Source: a virus. From it: a stretch of 42,303 bases of DNA. Each line of letters starts with the position of its first letter. Position 1 is the stretch's first letter. Location of the stretch: positions 1 to 42,303 of IMG/VR virus record IMGVR_UViG_3300032050_012656; one strand, written 5' to 3'. The position numbers and the translations under genes are program-made. The notes under the pieces were generated by a model, which had not been told where the DNA came from, searched no databases, and worked only from the letters and a program-made list of their open reading frames with translations. Below, piece by piece: positions 1 to 8,268 of the stretch.

Positions 1-1
1 T

Positions 2-415
2 AGTGACGTAGTAACGGTACCAGTTATTGCTTGCGGTGGCATTCGTAACAGTGGTGATATTGCCAAGGCACTAGCAGTTGGAGCCAGTTCGGTTATTTTA
101 GGGTCACTGTTGGCAGGTACCAAAGAAGCGCCTGGTGCAATTATAGAGAAGTCAAACGGTCTGTATAAACGATACCGTGGAGCGGCATCTTTGGAAACAA
201 AAACGGTACACGGGCAAGCACCTAGAAATGTTGAAGGTGAATCAACCGTTGTACCATTTAAAGGTTCTGTCAATTTCACAATTGAAAGATTACTTGATGG
301 GCTACGTTCAGCTCTGTCTTATGCTGGAGCAAATAACCTTCAAGAGTTTCATCCAGAATATGTGGTGGTCACCAATGCTGGTGCACGGGAGGGTCAACCA
401 CATCTACTAACGTGA
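2..415 (+). CDS. GMP reductase / IMP dehydrogenase family protein, C-terminal part (5' end outside window)
   Basis: The reading frame is open from base 2, so the true start lies left of the window. About 137 residues of the C-terminal half of the (beta/alpha)8 barrel are visible. They include the phosphate-binding stretch [13 protein letters not shown], the GS-LLAGT strand-loop, the YKRYRGAAS segment at the start of the flap, EGE, VPFKG, and a TNAG-REGQPH tail. Enzymes of this family interconvert GMP or XMP with IMP using NAD(P)(H). Only about 14 residues separate GAAS from EGE. That short spacing is typical of GMP reductase rather than of IMP dehydrogenase with its long mobile flap, whereas the TNAG...PH tail is IMPDH-like. 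The catalytic cysteine would lie upstream and cannot be checked. In a phage this would be an auxiliary purine-metabolism gene. Family assignment is firm; the exact reaction is uncertain. Confidence 0.85.
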   Translation, partial: SDVVTVPVIACGGIRNSGDIAKALAVGASSVILGSLLAGTKEAPGAIIEKSNGLYKRYRGAASLETKTVHGQAPRNVEGESTVVPFKGSVNFTIERLLDGLRSALSYAGANNLQEFHPEYVVVTNAGAREGQPHLLT

Positions 416-422
416 GAATATT

Positions 423-947
423 ATGATGAAAAAACTAATTTTTATAAGTGTTTTGGCATTAGCCGTATTTATCACCGATAAATTACCCAACGTCACAGTA
501 AAAAAGATTCCAATGTCCCAACCAACGCAGGTTGAATTATTCATGAAACGAGTGGCATACATTGAAAGTGGTGGAAATCATAAAATTACAAATGAATTTG
601 GTATGATGGGTAAGTATCAATTTAGTCCAGGTACAGTAAAAGCGTTGGGATTTAATACATCACAAAAGCAATTTTTACGAGATTCCAAGTTACAGGATAG
701 TGTTATGTTAGCTTACATGAAAGCAAATCACCGAGAACTTGCCCCGTTGATTAGAAAATATAATGGTAAGGTCGTAAACGGTGTGAAAATAACACGAGCT
801 GGAATTTTAGCCGGTGCACATTTTGCAGGTAGTGGTGGGGTACGTGCTTTCTTAACGGGTCGAGGTGCAAATATTGCTGATGCACGAGGAACAACCATTA
901 CAAAATATATGAGTTATTTCAGTAACTTCAACTTACCGCAGATATGA
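423..947 (+). CDS. Lysozyme/transglycosylase-like endolysin with N-terminal membrane segment
   Basis: This is a 174-aa protein. Residues 4-18 form a hydrophobic stretch after MMKK, fitting a signal peptide or signal-anchor-release segment. From about residue 38 there is a lysozyme-like fold: Y-I-E48-S-G-G supplies the likely catalytic glutamate, followed by the G-M-x-G-KYQFSPGT motif typical of SLT-type muramidases and phage lysozyme-like proteins. A C-terminal AGAHFAGSGGVRAFL helix follows. It would cleave peptidoglycan glycan strands from the periplasmic side at lysis. ATG 426 is an alternative start one codon downstream. Its stop overlaps the next start (ATGA), so the two genes are translationally coupled. 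The next gene encodes a small membrane protein, which would suit a lysis pair, though that role is inferred. Confidence 0.75.
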   Translation: MMKKLIFISVLALAVFITDKLPNVTVKKIPMSQPTQVELFMKRVAYIESGGNHKITNEFGMMGKYQFSPGTVKALGFNTSQKQFLRDSKLQDSVMLAYMKANHRELAPLIRKYNGKVVNGVKITRAGILAGAHFAGSGGVRAFLTGRGANIADARGTTITKYMSYFSNFNLPQI

Positions 948-1219
948 TGATATTGACAGTATTTTTAGCAGTCTTATGTTTGATACTTTCTTATGTAGTG
1001 TGGAACTTAACAAAAAAGATTTCGGTGTACGAAGAGAGTATAGAAGAATTCTATTCAGCATTAACCGTAACGTTAGCAAACATGCGGTTAATAGATTCAA
1101 GGCAAATGTTTGAAACCGATGACGAGGTTGGGACTGTATTTCAACAGTTAGTTGATATACTTTCCAACCTTCGTCCTATTTTATATGGGGTAGATGTAGA
1201 TGAAAACAAAGAAAACTGA
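944..1219 (+). CDS. Small membrane protein, conserved-looking, function unknown
   Basis: This 91-aa protein has one N-terminal transmembrane helix (about residues 2-22, rich in L, V and I) and a cytosolic-looking acidic remainder. The remainder contains a helical YSALTVTLANMRLIDSRQMFE stretch broken by DDEVG and a final LVDILSNLRPIL helix. It starts in the ATGA overlap with the lysozyme-like gene and its 3' end overlaps the late sigma gene by 20 nt, so all three belong to one operon. Small one-helix proteins of this type occur near gp55-type genes in marine T4-like phages, as I recall. A holin or lysis role is possible because of the neighbour, but nothing in the sequence proves it. Confidence 0.7.
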   Translation: MMILTVFLAVLCLILSYVVWNLTKKISVYEESIEEFYSALTVTLANMRLIDSRQMFETDDEVGTVFQQLVDILSNLRPILYGVDVDENKEN

Positions 1220-1961
1220 TTTGGAAATTCGTAGAGCTAAATTAGGTAAGATGTATTTTACCGATGAAACTGAAAAGGCAATTGTGAAGTTTAATAAAAT
1301 GGATGATTTGGAGGAAAGAGAAATTATCTTTCGTGAAAAAATTCATCCAGCAATAGATAAACTTGCCGAAAATGTTATCAATAGATTTAAATTTCCCTAT
1401 ATAGATGGAAATTTCGAAGACATAAAAAATCAAGTGGTATCGTTCTTAGTGTTAAACCTACACAAATATACGGAGAACAAAGGAAAGGCATTTTCGTATT
1501 TTTCGGTGGTGGCAAAAAACTATCTAGTGTTACATAATAATAACTCGTACCGGGATGAATTGCGGTCAACGCATATAGTTGACCCGTCCAGTGACGAGTC
1601 TTTCTTATTAGAAGAGGTGCTCACTACAAAACCAGAGGTAGAATCATCTCAAAGGGATACTAGTGATTTTATGGAGTTATTGATTCAATATTGGGATTTT
1701 AATTTGGACCGCATTTTTAAGAAAAAACGTGATAAGGAAATTGCAAATGCGGTTGTTGAATTGATGAAACGGGCAAATACTATTGAAAATTTTAATAAAA
1801 AAGCCTTATACGTGCTGATACGTGAGATGACGGATAATAAAACAGTGCATATAACCAAAGTTATCAATAAAATGAAAGCACACGTACTACAGCAAATGAA
1901 AGAATATCGTAGGTCAGGACATTTATCCGATCCATCCATGTTTTTCGTCTGTAATCAATAA
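1200..1961 (+). CDS. 55: Late-transcription sigma factor, T4 gp55-like
   Basis: The 253-aa protein matches the pattern of T4-type gp55, the minimal sigma factor that directs host RNA polymerase to late promoters together with gp33 and the gp45 clamp. Visible features are the N-terminal FTDE-x(3)-AIVKFNKMDD segment, a helical LAENVINRFKFPY region, and the highly characteristic K-GKAFSYFSVVAKNYL block (about residues 94-108), which corresponds to sigma region 2-like DNA and core binding. The C-terminal third is basic and helical. The start lies within the upstream gene (20-nt overlap). A late promoter-like octamer, TATTTATA, occurs just downstream at 1969 and at four other block heads in this window, consistent with the phage using its own late sigma factor. 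Confidence 0.85.
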   Translation: MKTKKTDLEIRRAKLGKMYFTDETEKAIVKFNKMDDLEEREIIFREKIHPAIDKLAENVINRFKFPYIDGNFEDIKNQVVSFLVLNLHKYTENKGKAFSYFSVVAKNYLVLHNNNSYRDELRSTHIVDPSSDESFLLEEVLTTKPEVESSQRDTSDFMELLIQYWDFNLDRIFKKKRDKEIANAVVELMKRANTIENFNKKALYVLIREMTDNKTVHITKVINKMKAHVLQQMKEYRRSGHLSDPSMFFVCNQ

Positions 1962-1968
1962 AAATAAC

Positions 1969-1976
1969 TATTTATA
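1969..1976 (+). promoter_or_regulatory. Candidate late promoter (TATTTATA) upstream of the baseplate block
   Basis: The octamer TATTTATA, in the context CTATTTATAAATC, ends 25 nt before the ATG at 2002, in the 40-nt gap between the sigma gene and the first baseplate-region gene. The same octamer precedes four other block heads (15751, 33576, 40663, 42087). T4 late promoters read TATAAATA; this octamer is its reverse complement, and the context also reads TTATAAAT on the + strand. An AAGG Shine-Dalgarno-like tetramer lies between motif and start. The promoter role is inferred. Confidence 0.5.
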
Positions 1977-2001
1977 AATCAGACACTTTAAGGTAAATTA
2001 T

Positions 2002-2388
2002 ATGTCCTTAGACACAGAACTTTTCGATGGAAAAACATTATCAGACTTGTTTTCAGACATCTATAAAAATACAGATAAAAAGCGACAACAAATAGACCAA
2101 CTCGTATTAAGTATGTTAAAATTAATACGAACGCCTGAAGACGCTGCCGTGCTGGGCCCAGTGGTTAAAGATTTTCTAGAGGTCAATGTTAAAAACGATG
2201 AACATTTAGTTAGACTGGCTCAAATTGCACAAAGAATAGTCTCAGTTGGAACGAAAAGTAATTCTGCAGGCGATATGTTGAGTGAAGAAGAAAAATTGCA
2301 ATTATTAAATAATATAAAAACTGATTTTGAAACGGTTATTAATGAACAATATGAACTAGAACAGTCCATTCAACAACTGAACAAATAA
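2002..2388 (+). CDS. Hypothetical protein, first gene of the baseplate block
   Basis: This is a 128-aa, mostly alpha-helical, acidic protein with no recognisable motif. A leucine-rich central helix (LVLSMLKLI...) and a C-terminal coiled-coil-like stretch (residues about 95-126, ending EQYELEQSIQQLNK) are visible. It follows a promoter-like octamer and is joined to the gp5-like spike gene by a TAATATG stop-start junction with a single spacer base. Position suggests a small virion or assembly protein of the tail hub, but that is inference only. Confidence 0.65.
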   Translation: MSLDTELFDGKTLSDLFSDIYKNTDKKRQQIDQLVLSMLKLIRTPEDAAVLGPVVKDFLEVNVKNDEHLVRLAQIAQRIVSVGTKSNSAGDMLSEEEKLQLLNNIKTDFETVINEQYELEQSIQQLNK

Positions 2389-2389
2389 T

Positions 2390-3910
2390 ATGGCATCTGG
2401 GAATAGATACGTTACTAGAACAAAACCTTCGGGTTTATTAGCAACATCAACAACAAGTGATTCTGCAAAATCAGTAACTAAATCCTATTACGAAGCAATT
2501 GTGGTGGATGTGATTGTTGATCATTTCCACCCACAATACTCCGCAGATGGTTATAATGTCGGTATGATAAAGGTACGAATTTTTTCTGTACATGATGGTA
2601 GAGATGACGAGTTGTTGGATTGGGCAGAACCAATGGATACAACTATACAAGAATTACCATTACTTGGAGAGTTTGTTGTATTGCATAAGTTTTTAGGTAA
2701 CTTTTTCTATATGAGAAAGGTTAATATTGCACATAGACTGCAAGAAAATTCAATGTTAAAATTGAATGACGCATTAAATAATCGTTCTAAAAAATTAAGT
2801 TCACCCACTACGTCCGGTAATGGTGAAATTGAGTCAGAACCGCATCAATTTGGTGAATACTACAAACCTGATAGTAGAGTACGTCCTTTGAAGCACTTTG
2901 AAGGAGATGTATTATTTCAAGGTCGAATGGGACACTCTATACGGTTTGGTTCAAGTCAAATAGATCCAAGTAGTAAAGGAATGGCTCCTAATTTGATACT
3001 AAGAACTGGACAAGCAAAGGACGTTGAAACTGACGCATGTACAAGCGACAAAATCTTCGGATTAATTTTGGAGGATGTGAATAAAGATGCATCATCTATA
3101 TGGATGACATCAGACCAAGTAATTCCATACGAACCCACTACAATAAATGTAGGTTCATTTTATAGATCTATAAAAAACCCACCACAGCAGTATGATGGTG
3201 CGTCAATTATATTAAACTCCGACCGGATTGTATTGGGTGCAAAGAAAACGCACATCATGATGTTTGCCCAAGAAGAAATTTACTTGAACAGTTTTAAAAA
3301 TACGGCAGTAGATACCGACAGTAGTATCATATTAACTGCAAATATTGATATACGAAATTTGGCAAGCAGAAACATTGACAATATTGCAGACAATGATTAT
3401 ACGATATCTGTGGGTAATAACGTGTCGATTATTGCAGAAAACGCCATATCCTTTGTAGCAGATAAATTATATTTTGGTAGTGTAACGGGTGATGCTGAAC
3501 CTATGGTCGGTGGAACAAGTTTATCGAAGTGGTTGGCGAGACTCATCGTAACCTTGATGGGAACGCCTTCAGCAGTACTTCCATGGGTAGATGCAACTAC
3601 TACCATAGTCCCTCTCCCAGTCCCGGGCCCGGCTACTGCAGCACATGTAATCACGCCCGTTGGGCCGGGATTATTAAATCCAGATATTATGGCGGGACTG
3701 ATTAGGTTATATGGAGAGTTAGTACTGCCAAATCCTGGTCAATCTATTCCAACCGCATTTTCGGGTGCTCCGTTTAACAGTGGAGATGGATTTGTTAAGT
3801 TAGGAAATGAAGTGCCTGAGATAGTAGAAAATAACTTTAAAACGGGTAAACCGACAGTTATTGAAAACAACACATGGACATTAACTGATAACTACTATAG
3901 GACCGTATAA
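2390..3910 (+). CDS. 5: Baseplate hub/central spike protein, T4 gp5-like, without lysozyme domain
   Basis: In this 506-aa protein residues about 35-120 resemble the gp5 OB-fold (GMIKVRIFSVHDG... ELPLLGEFVVL). The next part has the FEGDVLFQGRMGHSIRFGS motif seen in gp5 homologues of marine T4-like phages and ILRTGQ...ILEDVNKDASSIWMTSDQ. Residues about 300-380 show alternating short beta strands (IDIRNLASRNIDNIADNDYT..., SVGNNVSIIAENAIS), fitting the trimeric beta-helix needle. The C-terminal 120 residues are Pro/Gly-rich. T4 gp5 carries a lysozyme domain between the OB-fold and the needle; I see no lysozyme signature here. It would form the membrane-puncturing tip of the tail tube. A TAATATG stop-start junction links it to both neighbours. 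Confidence 0.85.
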   Translation: MASGNRYVTRTKPSGLLATSTTSDSAKSVTKSYYEAIVVDVIVDHFHPQYSADGYNVGMIKVRIFSVHDGRDDELLDWAEPMDTTIQELPLLGEFVVLHKFLGNFFYMRKVNIAHRLQENSMLKLNDALNNRSKKLSSPTTSGNGEIESEPHQFGEYYKPDSRVRPLKHFEGDVLFQGRMGHSIRFGSSQIDPSSKGMAPNLILRTGQAKDVETDACTSDKIFGLILEDVNKDASSIWMTSDQVIPYEPTTINVGSFYRSIKNPPQQYDGASIILNSDRIVLGAKKTHIMMFAQEEIYLNSFKNTAVDTDSSIILTANIDIRNLASRNIDNIADNDYTISVGNNVSIIAENAISFVADKLYFGSVTGDAEPMVGGTSLSKWLARLIVTLMGTPSAVLPWVDATTTIVPLPVPGPATAAHVITPVGPGLLNPDIMAGLIRLYGELVLPNPGQSIPTAFSGAPFNSGDGFVKLGNEVPEIVENNFKTGKPTVIENNTWTLTDNYYRTV

Positions 3911-3911
3911 T

Positions 3912-4481
3912 ATGTCAGATGCAATATCCAATGCAATTAATGTAACAAAAAAGGCTGCCACTGGAGCAGCATCATCTGCGGCAAATGCTGCAGCCTCCTC
4001 TGCAGCTTCTGCGGCCACAGCAGTAATACCACCTGCTGCAGGTGCGGCTGCAGAAAAGTTAAAAAAACTACCAAGAACGAAAGACCCTGAATTATTAAAG
4101 CAACAAGCAAAAGCAGAAGCACAAAAGTTAGTCGGAGAGCAACAAACTAAGTTGGAGCAAGAAAAGGATAAAAAAATAGAAGAACTAAAAGATAAAGCGG
4201 CATTTCTTGGGCCATTACTTGCAGCAGGTTTGGCATTATATCTAAAACCTCCTATTTTAGATCCAAAAGTATTAGCAACAATTGTTTTTTTAAGAGCACA
4301 AAAAGAGTTACGAGAATTGAAACAGAAAGTAAGTAAGCAAAATTTAAAAAAAGCAAAAGAAAATTTTACATTTCCGATGAAACCACCGACATCGTTGACG
4401 GCACTTCCAAGTATTCCAAAGCCACCAACGATACCAAAATTACCAACACTCCCGTTATCACTACCAACGGTAAAAGAATAA
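3912..4481 (+). CDS. Ala-rich coiled-coil protein, probable structural or hub-associated
   Basis: This 189-aa protein has clear segmentation. Residues 14-48 are an Ala/Ser-rich low-complexity segment. Residues about 60-105 form a Lys/Glu/Gln-rich coiled coil. A hydrophobic stretch, LGPLLAAGLALYL (about residues 99-111), follows, then a second basic helix, and a Pro-rich tail with PPT/PKLP repeats. No enzymatic motif is seen. It lies between the gp5 spike and gp25 wedge genes, so a tail-tip, tape-measure-like or injected protein role is plausible but unproven. A long open frame on the opposite strand (3881-4528) mirrors the low complexity and is not a gene. Confidence 0.65.
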   Translation: MSDAISNAINVTKKAATGAASSAANAAASSAASAATAVIPPAAGAAAEKLKKLPRTKDPELLKQQAKAEAQKLVGEQQTKLEQEKDKKIEELKDKAAFLGPLLAAGLALYLKPPILDPKVLATIVFLRAQKELRELKQKVSKQNLKKAKENFTFPMKPPTSLTALPSIPKPPTIPKLPTLPLSLPTVKE

Positions 4482-4503
4482 CCCTCACATACAGGACATT
4501 TAT

Positions 4504-4833
4504 ATGGACAGGCAATTATTAAAAGCATATATACGAACTATAGTTGAAGAAGAGGTGAAGCGTGTATTACCAGAACTTCTTGCTGAAGCAGTTGTTGAAA
4601 TAAAACAACTTTCTGAGAATAAAACGCAACCACCCCAGAAAAAACCTACCTTGGACCGAGGTAGATTATCTGAACTCATGGGTCTTACATATGATGGAGA
4701 GACGTTACGTGCAACTACAAACAATATGGCGGTACCGTTACCAGAAAATGCACCAAGAGATGTTGATCCAGAAGTAGTGAAGGCGGTTACTAAAGATTAT
4801 TCACAGTTAATGAAGAAACTAAAACTCACTTGA
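4504..4833 (+). CDS. Hypothetical protein in baseplate operon
   Basis: This 109-aa protein starts with an amphipathic helix (MDRQLLKAYIRTIVEEEVKRVL), followed by a Pro/Lys linker at about residues 42-49 and an LSELMGLTYDGETL segment. A helical C-terminus with DPEVVKAVTKDYSQLMKKLKL completes it. I do not recognise the family. It sits 22 nt after the Ala-rich protein and 8 nt before gp25. The N-terminal helix is loosely like the N-terminus of the 40707 gene product (I-x-EEI-x-KI pattern), too weak to call homology. Confidence 0.6.
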   Translation: MDRQLLKAYIRTIVEEEVKRVLPELLAEAVVEIKQLSENKTQPPQKKPTLDRGRLSELMGLTYDGETLRATTNNMAVPLPENAPRDVDPEVVKAVTKDYSQLMKKLKLT

Positions 4834-4841
4834 GATGATAT

Positions 4842-5222
4842 ATGGCGCAGGGCATAGGAATTACTCTACCCCTTAAATTGGGAAATACTGGATATTTTGA
4901 ACAATCGTTCGATACGTTAACACAAGTTAAGTCAAATTTTATAAATCTGATACTTACTAGAAAGGGGGAACGAGTTCATCAACCCGAATTTGGTTGTGGT
5001 ATCCATGATTACTTATTTGAGCAACTTACCGCTGAAAATATTGAAGGGGCACGACTGTCGGTGGTTGACGCAGTAGAACGATGGATGCCGTTCTTAGAAC
5101 TGGTACAATTTGAGTTAAATTCTGCACCTATTGACATCGATAACAATAGACTACAATTATACGTGGGATATAGGCTCAGAAGAAATCCGAATATTAGAGA
5201 TACAATAATTTTGACGTTTTAG
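4842..5222 (+). CDS. 25: Baseplate wedge protein, T4 gp25 / GpW-gp25 family
   Basis: This 126-aa protein has the full length of the gp25 family. The diagnostic motif is visible: GERVHQPEFGCG with E43, R44, P48, E49 and G51, followed by the DYLFE helix. It corresponds to the EPR core motif of gp25-like sheath-initiator proteins. In contractile injection systems this protein binds gp6 and nucleates the tail sheath on the baseplate. It lies immediately upstream of gp6 as in many T4-like phages, separated by 10 nt containing an AGGAG Shine-Dalgarno. Confidence 0.9.
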   Translation: MAQGIGITLPLKLGNTGYFEQSFDTLTQVKSNFINLILTRKGERVHQPEFGCGIHDYLFEQLTAENIEGARLSVVDAVERWMPFLELVQFELNSAPIDIDNNRLQLYVGYRLRRNPNIRDTIILTF

Positions 5223-5232
5223 GAGATAATTA

Positions 5233-7218
5233 ATGGCAGTAAACCAATCTATAACTAAAAAATTTACACCAAATTTTAAAGATGTAAATTATTTATCAAA
5301 AAATTTCTCCGAATTCCGTCAAAATTTGATTGAATTTGCTAGAACGTACTATCCAAACACGTATACGGATTTTAATGAAGCGTCACCTGGCATGATGTTT
5401 ATGGAAATGGCAGCATATATCGGTGATGTAATGTCATTTTACATAGACAATCAATATAAAGAAAATTTACTACTGTTCGCCAAAGAAAGGCAAAATGTTG
5501 TAGCAATATCCCAAGCACTTGGATACAAACCAAAATTAACTGCAACTTCTACGGTGGAAGCGACCATATATCAGATGGTTCCAGCACTCGGCGCATTAAA
5601 CAATTACGAACCGGATAAACGATTTTTTTTGAGAGTACTGACAAACTCTAAATTTTCTACAGACGTTCCTCCGATACAATCATTTAGGTCAATTCAAGAT
5701 GTAGATTTTGCAGACGCGTCGGGTAGAACAATTAGAATTCTTTCCAGAGATATCAATAATGCACCTACAATGTATGTGGTATCTAAAAAAATAAAATTAG
5801 TGTCGGCAGATTTAAAAACAGTCACATTTACTTTTGGCTCTGCACAAAAATTTACGAGAGTAGAAATACCAGATTCGAATGTCGTTTCAATTGTTGGTGT
5901 AGTTGATAGTGAAAACAATCCTTGGTATGAGGTTGATTATCTCGGTCAAGATTTAATTCTAGAAGAAAAAAATATTTCTACACGTACGCCTGATGGATTT
6001 TTTGCAGAAGATACACTGGAAATAAACTCACTACCTCCTGCAAAATTGGCAGTGTTGCGTAGAAAACCTAGAAGATTTACTACTCGTGTAAATTCAAATT
6101 TAAAAATGGAATTATGGTTTGGGTCTGGAACTAATAACTTAGATGATGAACTAGTAACACTTAACTCCGGACAAATTGCAAATACAAAATATAATCAAGG
6201 AATTGCAAACGTAAGTTTAGACCCTTCAGATTTCTTACAGAGTGATAGTTTTGGATTGGCTCCGGCAAATACCACATTAACAGTGACGTATTTAGTTGGT
6301 GGTGGAATTGAATCAAATGTGGCATCAAATACCATAAATAAGGTAGATTTTCCATTAATTGCAAATTTGGGGTCCGATTACACTGCAGCAGAACAAAATT
6401 TATTTGCTGAAGTGGTGGCTAGTTTAGCAATAAAAAACGAAGAACCTGCTAGGGGTGGCGGTAATATAGAAACTGTTGAAGAAATTCGACAAAATGCCTT
6501 AGCATTTTTTAATGCACAAAACAGAGTAGTTACTGATAAAGATTACGTGGTTCGTTCGTTGGCAATGCCATCCAAATTTGGACAAATATCAAAAGTATTT
6601 GTTGTCAGAGACGAACAAATTAGCGAAATAGAATCTCAAAATCCAGAAACGTTGCTAGTAAATAATGACGCAAATCCGTTTAATAATAGAACGTATGTAT
6701 ACGATCCAGTTGCTCCAAATTCAATCAATTTGTACGTATTGGGATATAATGCCGAACGGCGTTTAGCACCACTTAACGCATTAGTTAAGAAAAATTTGGC
6801 AAAATATTTAGAACAATATCGTATGTTGACAGACGATGTAAATATTATTGATGCATTTGTGGTTAATATTGCAGTGGAATTTCGTATCATCGTGTACAGA
6901 AATTATAATATGAATGATGTAATTGCCCGATGTATCGATGCAATTAAACAATTTTTCAATATAGACAAGTGGCAAATTAATCAACCAATTATTATGAATG
7001 ATTTACGATTAACAATTGGGTCAGTGGAAGGAGTACAAACGGTCACCGACGTTATTGTTACCAACAAATATAAATTCAAAGATGGAAGAGATTATTTCGA
7101 ATATCGATATCCTATCGATGAGGCAATTGAAGATGACATTATCTATCCATCGCTTGACCCGTGTATATTTGAAATACGATATCCAGAAACCGATATTGTG
7201 GGCTACGCTAGACAATAG
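5233..7218 (+). CDS. 6: Baseplate wedge protein, T4 gp6-like (baseplate J family)
   Basis: This 661-aa protein is similar in length to T4 gp6. The N-terminal segment with FRQNLIEFARTYYP, DFNEASPGMMFMEMAAYIGDVMSFYIDNQ and ENLLLFAKERQNVVAISQALGYKP is the hallmark of gp6/baseplate J proteins. The C-terminal half shows ARGGGNIETVEEIRQNALAFF and VVTDKDYVVRSLAMPSKFG, again typical of baseplate J. gp6 dimers form the ring of the baseplate that holds the wedges and controls contraction. The start follows a good AGGAGA Shine-Dalgarno after the gp25 stop. Confidence 0.9.
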   Translation: MAVNQSITKKFTPNFKDVNYLSKNFSEFRQNLIEFARTYYPNTYTDFNEASPGMMFMEMAAYIGDVMSFYIDNQYKENLLLFAKERQNVVAISQALGYKPKLTATSTVEATIYQMVPALGALNNYEPDKRFFLRVLTNSKFSTDVPPIQSFRSIQDVDFADASGRTIRILSRDINNAPTMYVVSKKIKLVSADLKTVTFTFGSAQKFTRVEIPDSNVVSIVGVVDSENNPWYEVDYLGQDLILEEKNISTRTPDGFFAEDTLEINSLPPAKLAVLRRKPRRFTTRVNSNLKMELWFGSGTNNLDDELVTLNSGQIANTKYNQGIANVSLDPSDFLQSDSFGLAPANTTLTVTYLVGGGIESNVASNTINKVDFPLIANLGSDYTAAEQNLFAEVVASLAIKNEEPARGGGNIETVEEIRQNALAFFNAQNRVVTDKDYVVRSLAMPSKFGQISKVFVVRDEQISEIESQNPETLLVNNDANPFNNRTYVYDPVAPNSINLYVLGYNAERRLAPLNALVKKNLAKYLEQYRMLTDDVNIIDAFVVNIAVEFRIIVYRNYNMNDVIARCIDAIKQFFNIDKWQINQPIIMNDLRLTIGSVEGVQTVTDVIVTNKYKFKDGRDYFEYRYPIDEAIEDDIIYPSLDPCIFEIRYPETDIVGYARQ

Positions 7219-7230
7219 ATGAGATAATAT

Positions 7231-8268
7231 ATGAGAACGTTTTTATCACCCACACAAGATACCACAATATATCAACGATACCCGACCATTAATACCGGTT
7301 TGGATGAAATTTTAGAAATTGGTAAGTTAACTCGTACGCTTGACGGGGATGTTATGTATGCATCCTCATCAGTCCGTGCATTAATTAATTTTGATATACC
7401 ATCTGCGCAGCAATATCCAAGTAATGCAAAATATTATTTACATTTTCGTATAGCAAATGCAAAAAATGTAAAACGTTATCAGCAATTAAACGTATATCCG
7501 ATATCAAGTAGTTGGGTAGAGGGTAGTGGATATTTTTATCAAGATGTGAAAAATATGCAAGATGGTGCAACATGGAGTGAGTCTGACAGGTTGGTAAATT
7601 GGACAACATCTGGCAGTGATTTTGTATCTACTCCAAGTGCTTCATATGTAATGAAAAACGTGCCTATCGAAGATATTAAGATTGATGTTACAAGTATCAT
7701 TGCGCCCGTTGTATCTGGTAGTACATCGTTGTGGAATGGATTACTAATAAAATACCCCACGGGGGATGAACTAGATCAGAACAATAAAGGAAATATTAAA
7801 GTATTTTCTGGAAATACTCACACCATCTTTGCACCTAAGCTAGAAATTGTGTGGTCGGACCAGCAATTCCAAACGGGAAGTTTGAAACCAATACGTAACA
7901 GTAACGTGTCGATAATACCACGCAACATCAAAGAGGCATACACCCGTGGCGAGATAGATAAGGTGTATTTGGTTACCAGAGATTTATATCCAGATAAAAA
8001 ATACGACTCCGTACAACGATATCGTAATACATATTATTTACCGTCGCAATCATATTTCAGAATAACCGATGATGTCTCTGGTACAGTGTTGTATGATTTT
8101 GATCAATATTCTGCAATTAGTTGTGATGTGTCGGGTTCATATTTCGTACTGGATACATCCGCATTGGAAATAAATCGATATTACACCGTGGATATAAAAA
8201 TTAAATCCGGTAGTTTAGTGTTCTTCCCAGAATTTAAATATACATTCAAGGTAGATGCCGATGAGTAA
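7231..8268 (+). CDS. Baseplate-region structural protein with DNRLRE/CBM-like beta-sandwich
   Basis: In this 345-aa protein the first about 210 residues follow the pattern of the DNRLRE (disaggregatase-related/CBM96-like) fold. An N-terminal PTQDTTIYQRYPTINTG opening, R-x-LINFDIP, YYLHFRIANAKNV, then a SSSWVEGSGY-x(n)-TWSES segment and a V-x-IDVTSII strand are followed by a -GLLIKYP- strand. In bacteria this fold sits in secreted, sugar-associated proteins. The C-terminal third is beta-rich without recognisable motif. Next to gp6 and within a baseplate operon it is probably a virion protein, perhaps glycan-binding. Assignment of the fold is by pattern only. Its stop codon overlaps the next gene's start. 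Confidence 0.65.
   Translation: MRTFLSPTQDTTIYQRYPTINTGLDEILEIGKLTRTLDGDVMYASSSVRALINFDIPSAQQYPSNAKYYLHFRIANAKNVKRYQQLNVYPISSSWVEGSGYFYQDVKNMQDGATWSESDRLVNWTTSGSDFVSTPSASYVMKNVPIEDIKIDVTSIIAPVVSGSTSLWNGLLIKYPTGDELDQNNKGNIKVFSGNTHTIFAPKLEIVWSDQQFQTGSLKPIRNSNVSIIPRNIKEAYTRGEIDKVYLVTRDLYPDKKYDSVQRYRNTYYLPSQSYFRITDDVSGTVLYDFDQYSAISCDVSGSYFVLDTSALEINRYYTVDIKIKSGSLVFFPEFKYTFKVDADE

Noticed and set aside
3881-4528. A 215-aa open frame on the - strand.
   Set aside because: It is the mirror of the Ala-rich + strand gene; low-complexity GC-containing codons keep the antisense frame open. No start signal and no neighbouring - strand genes.
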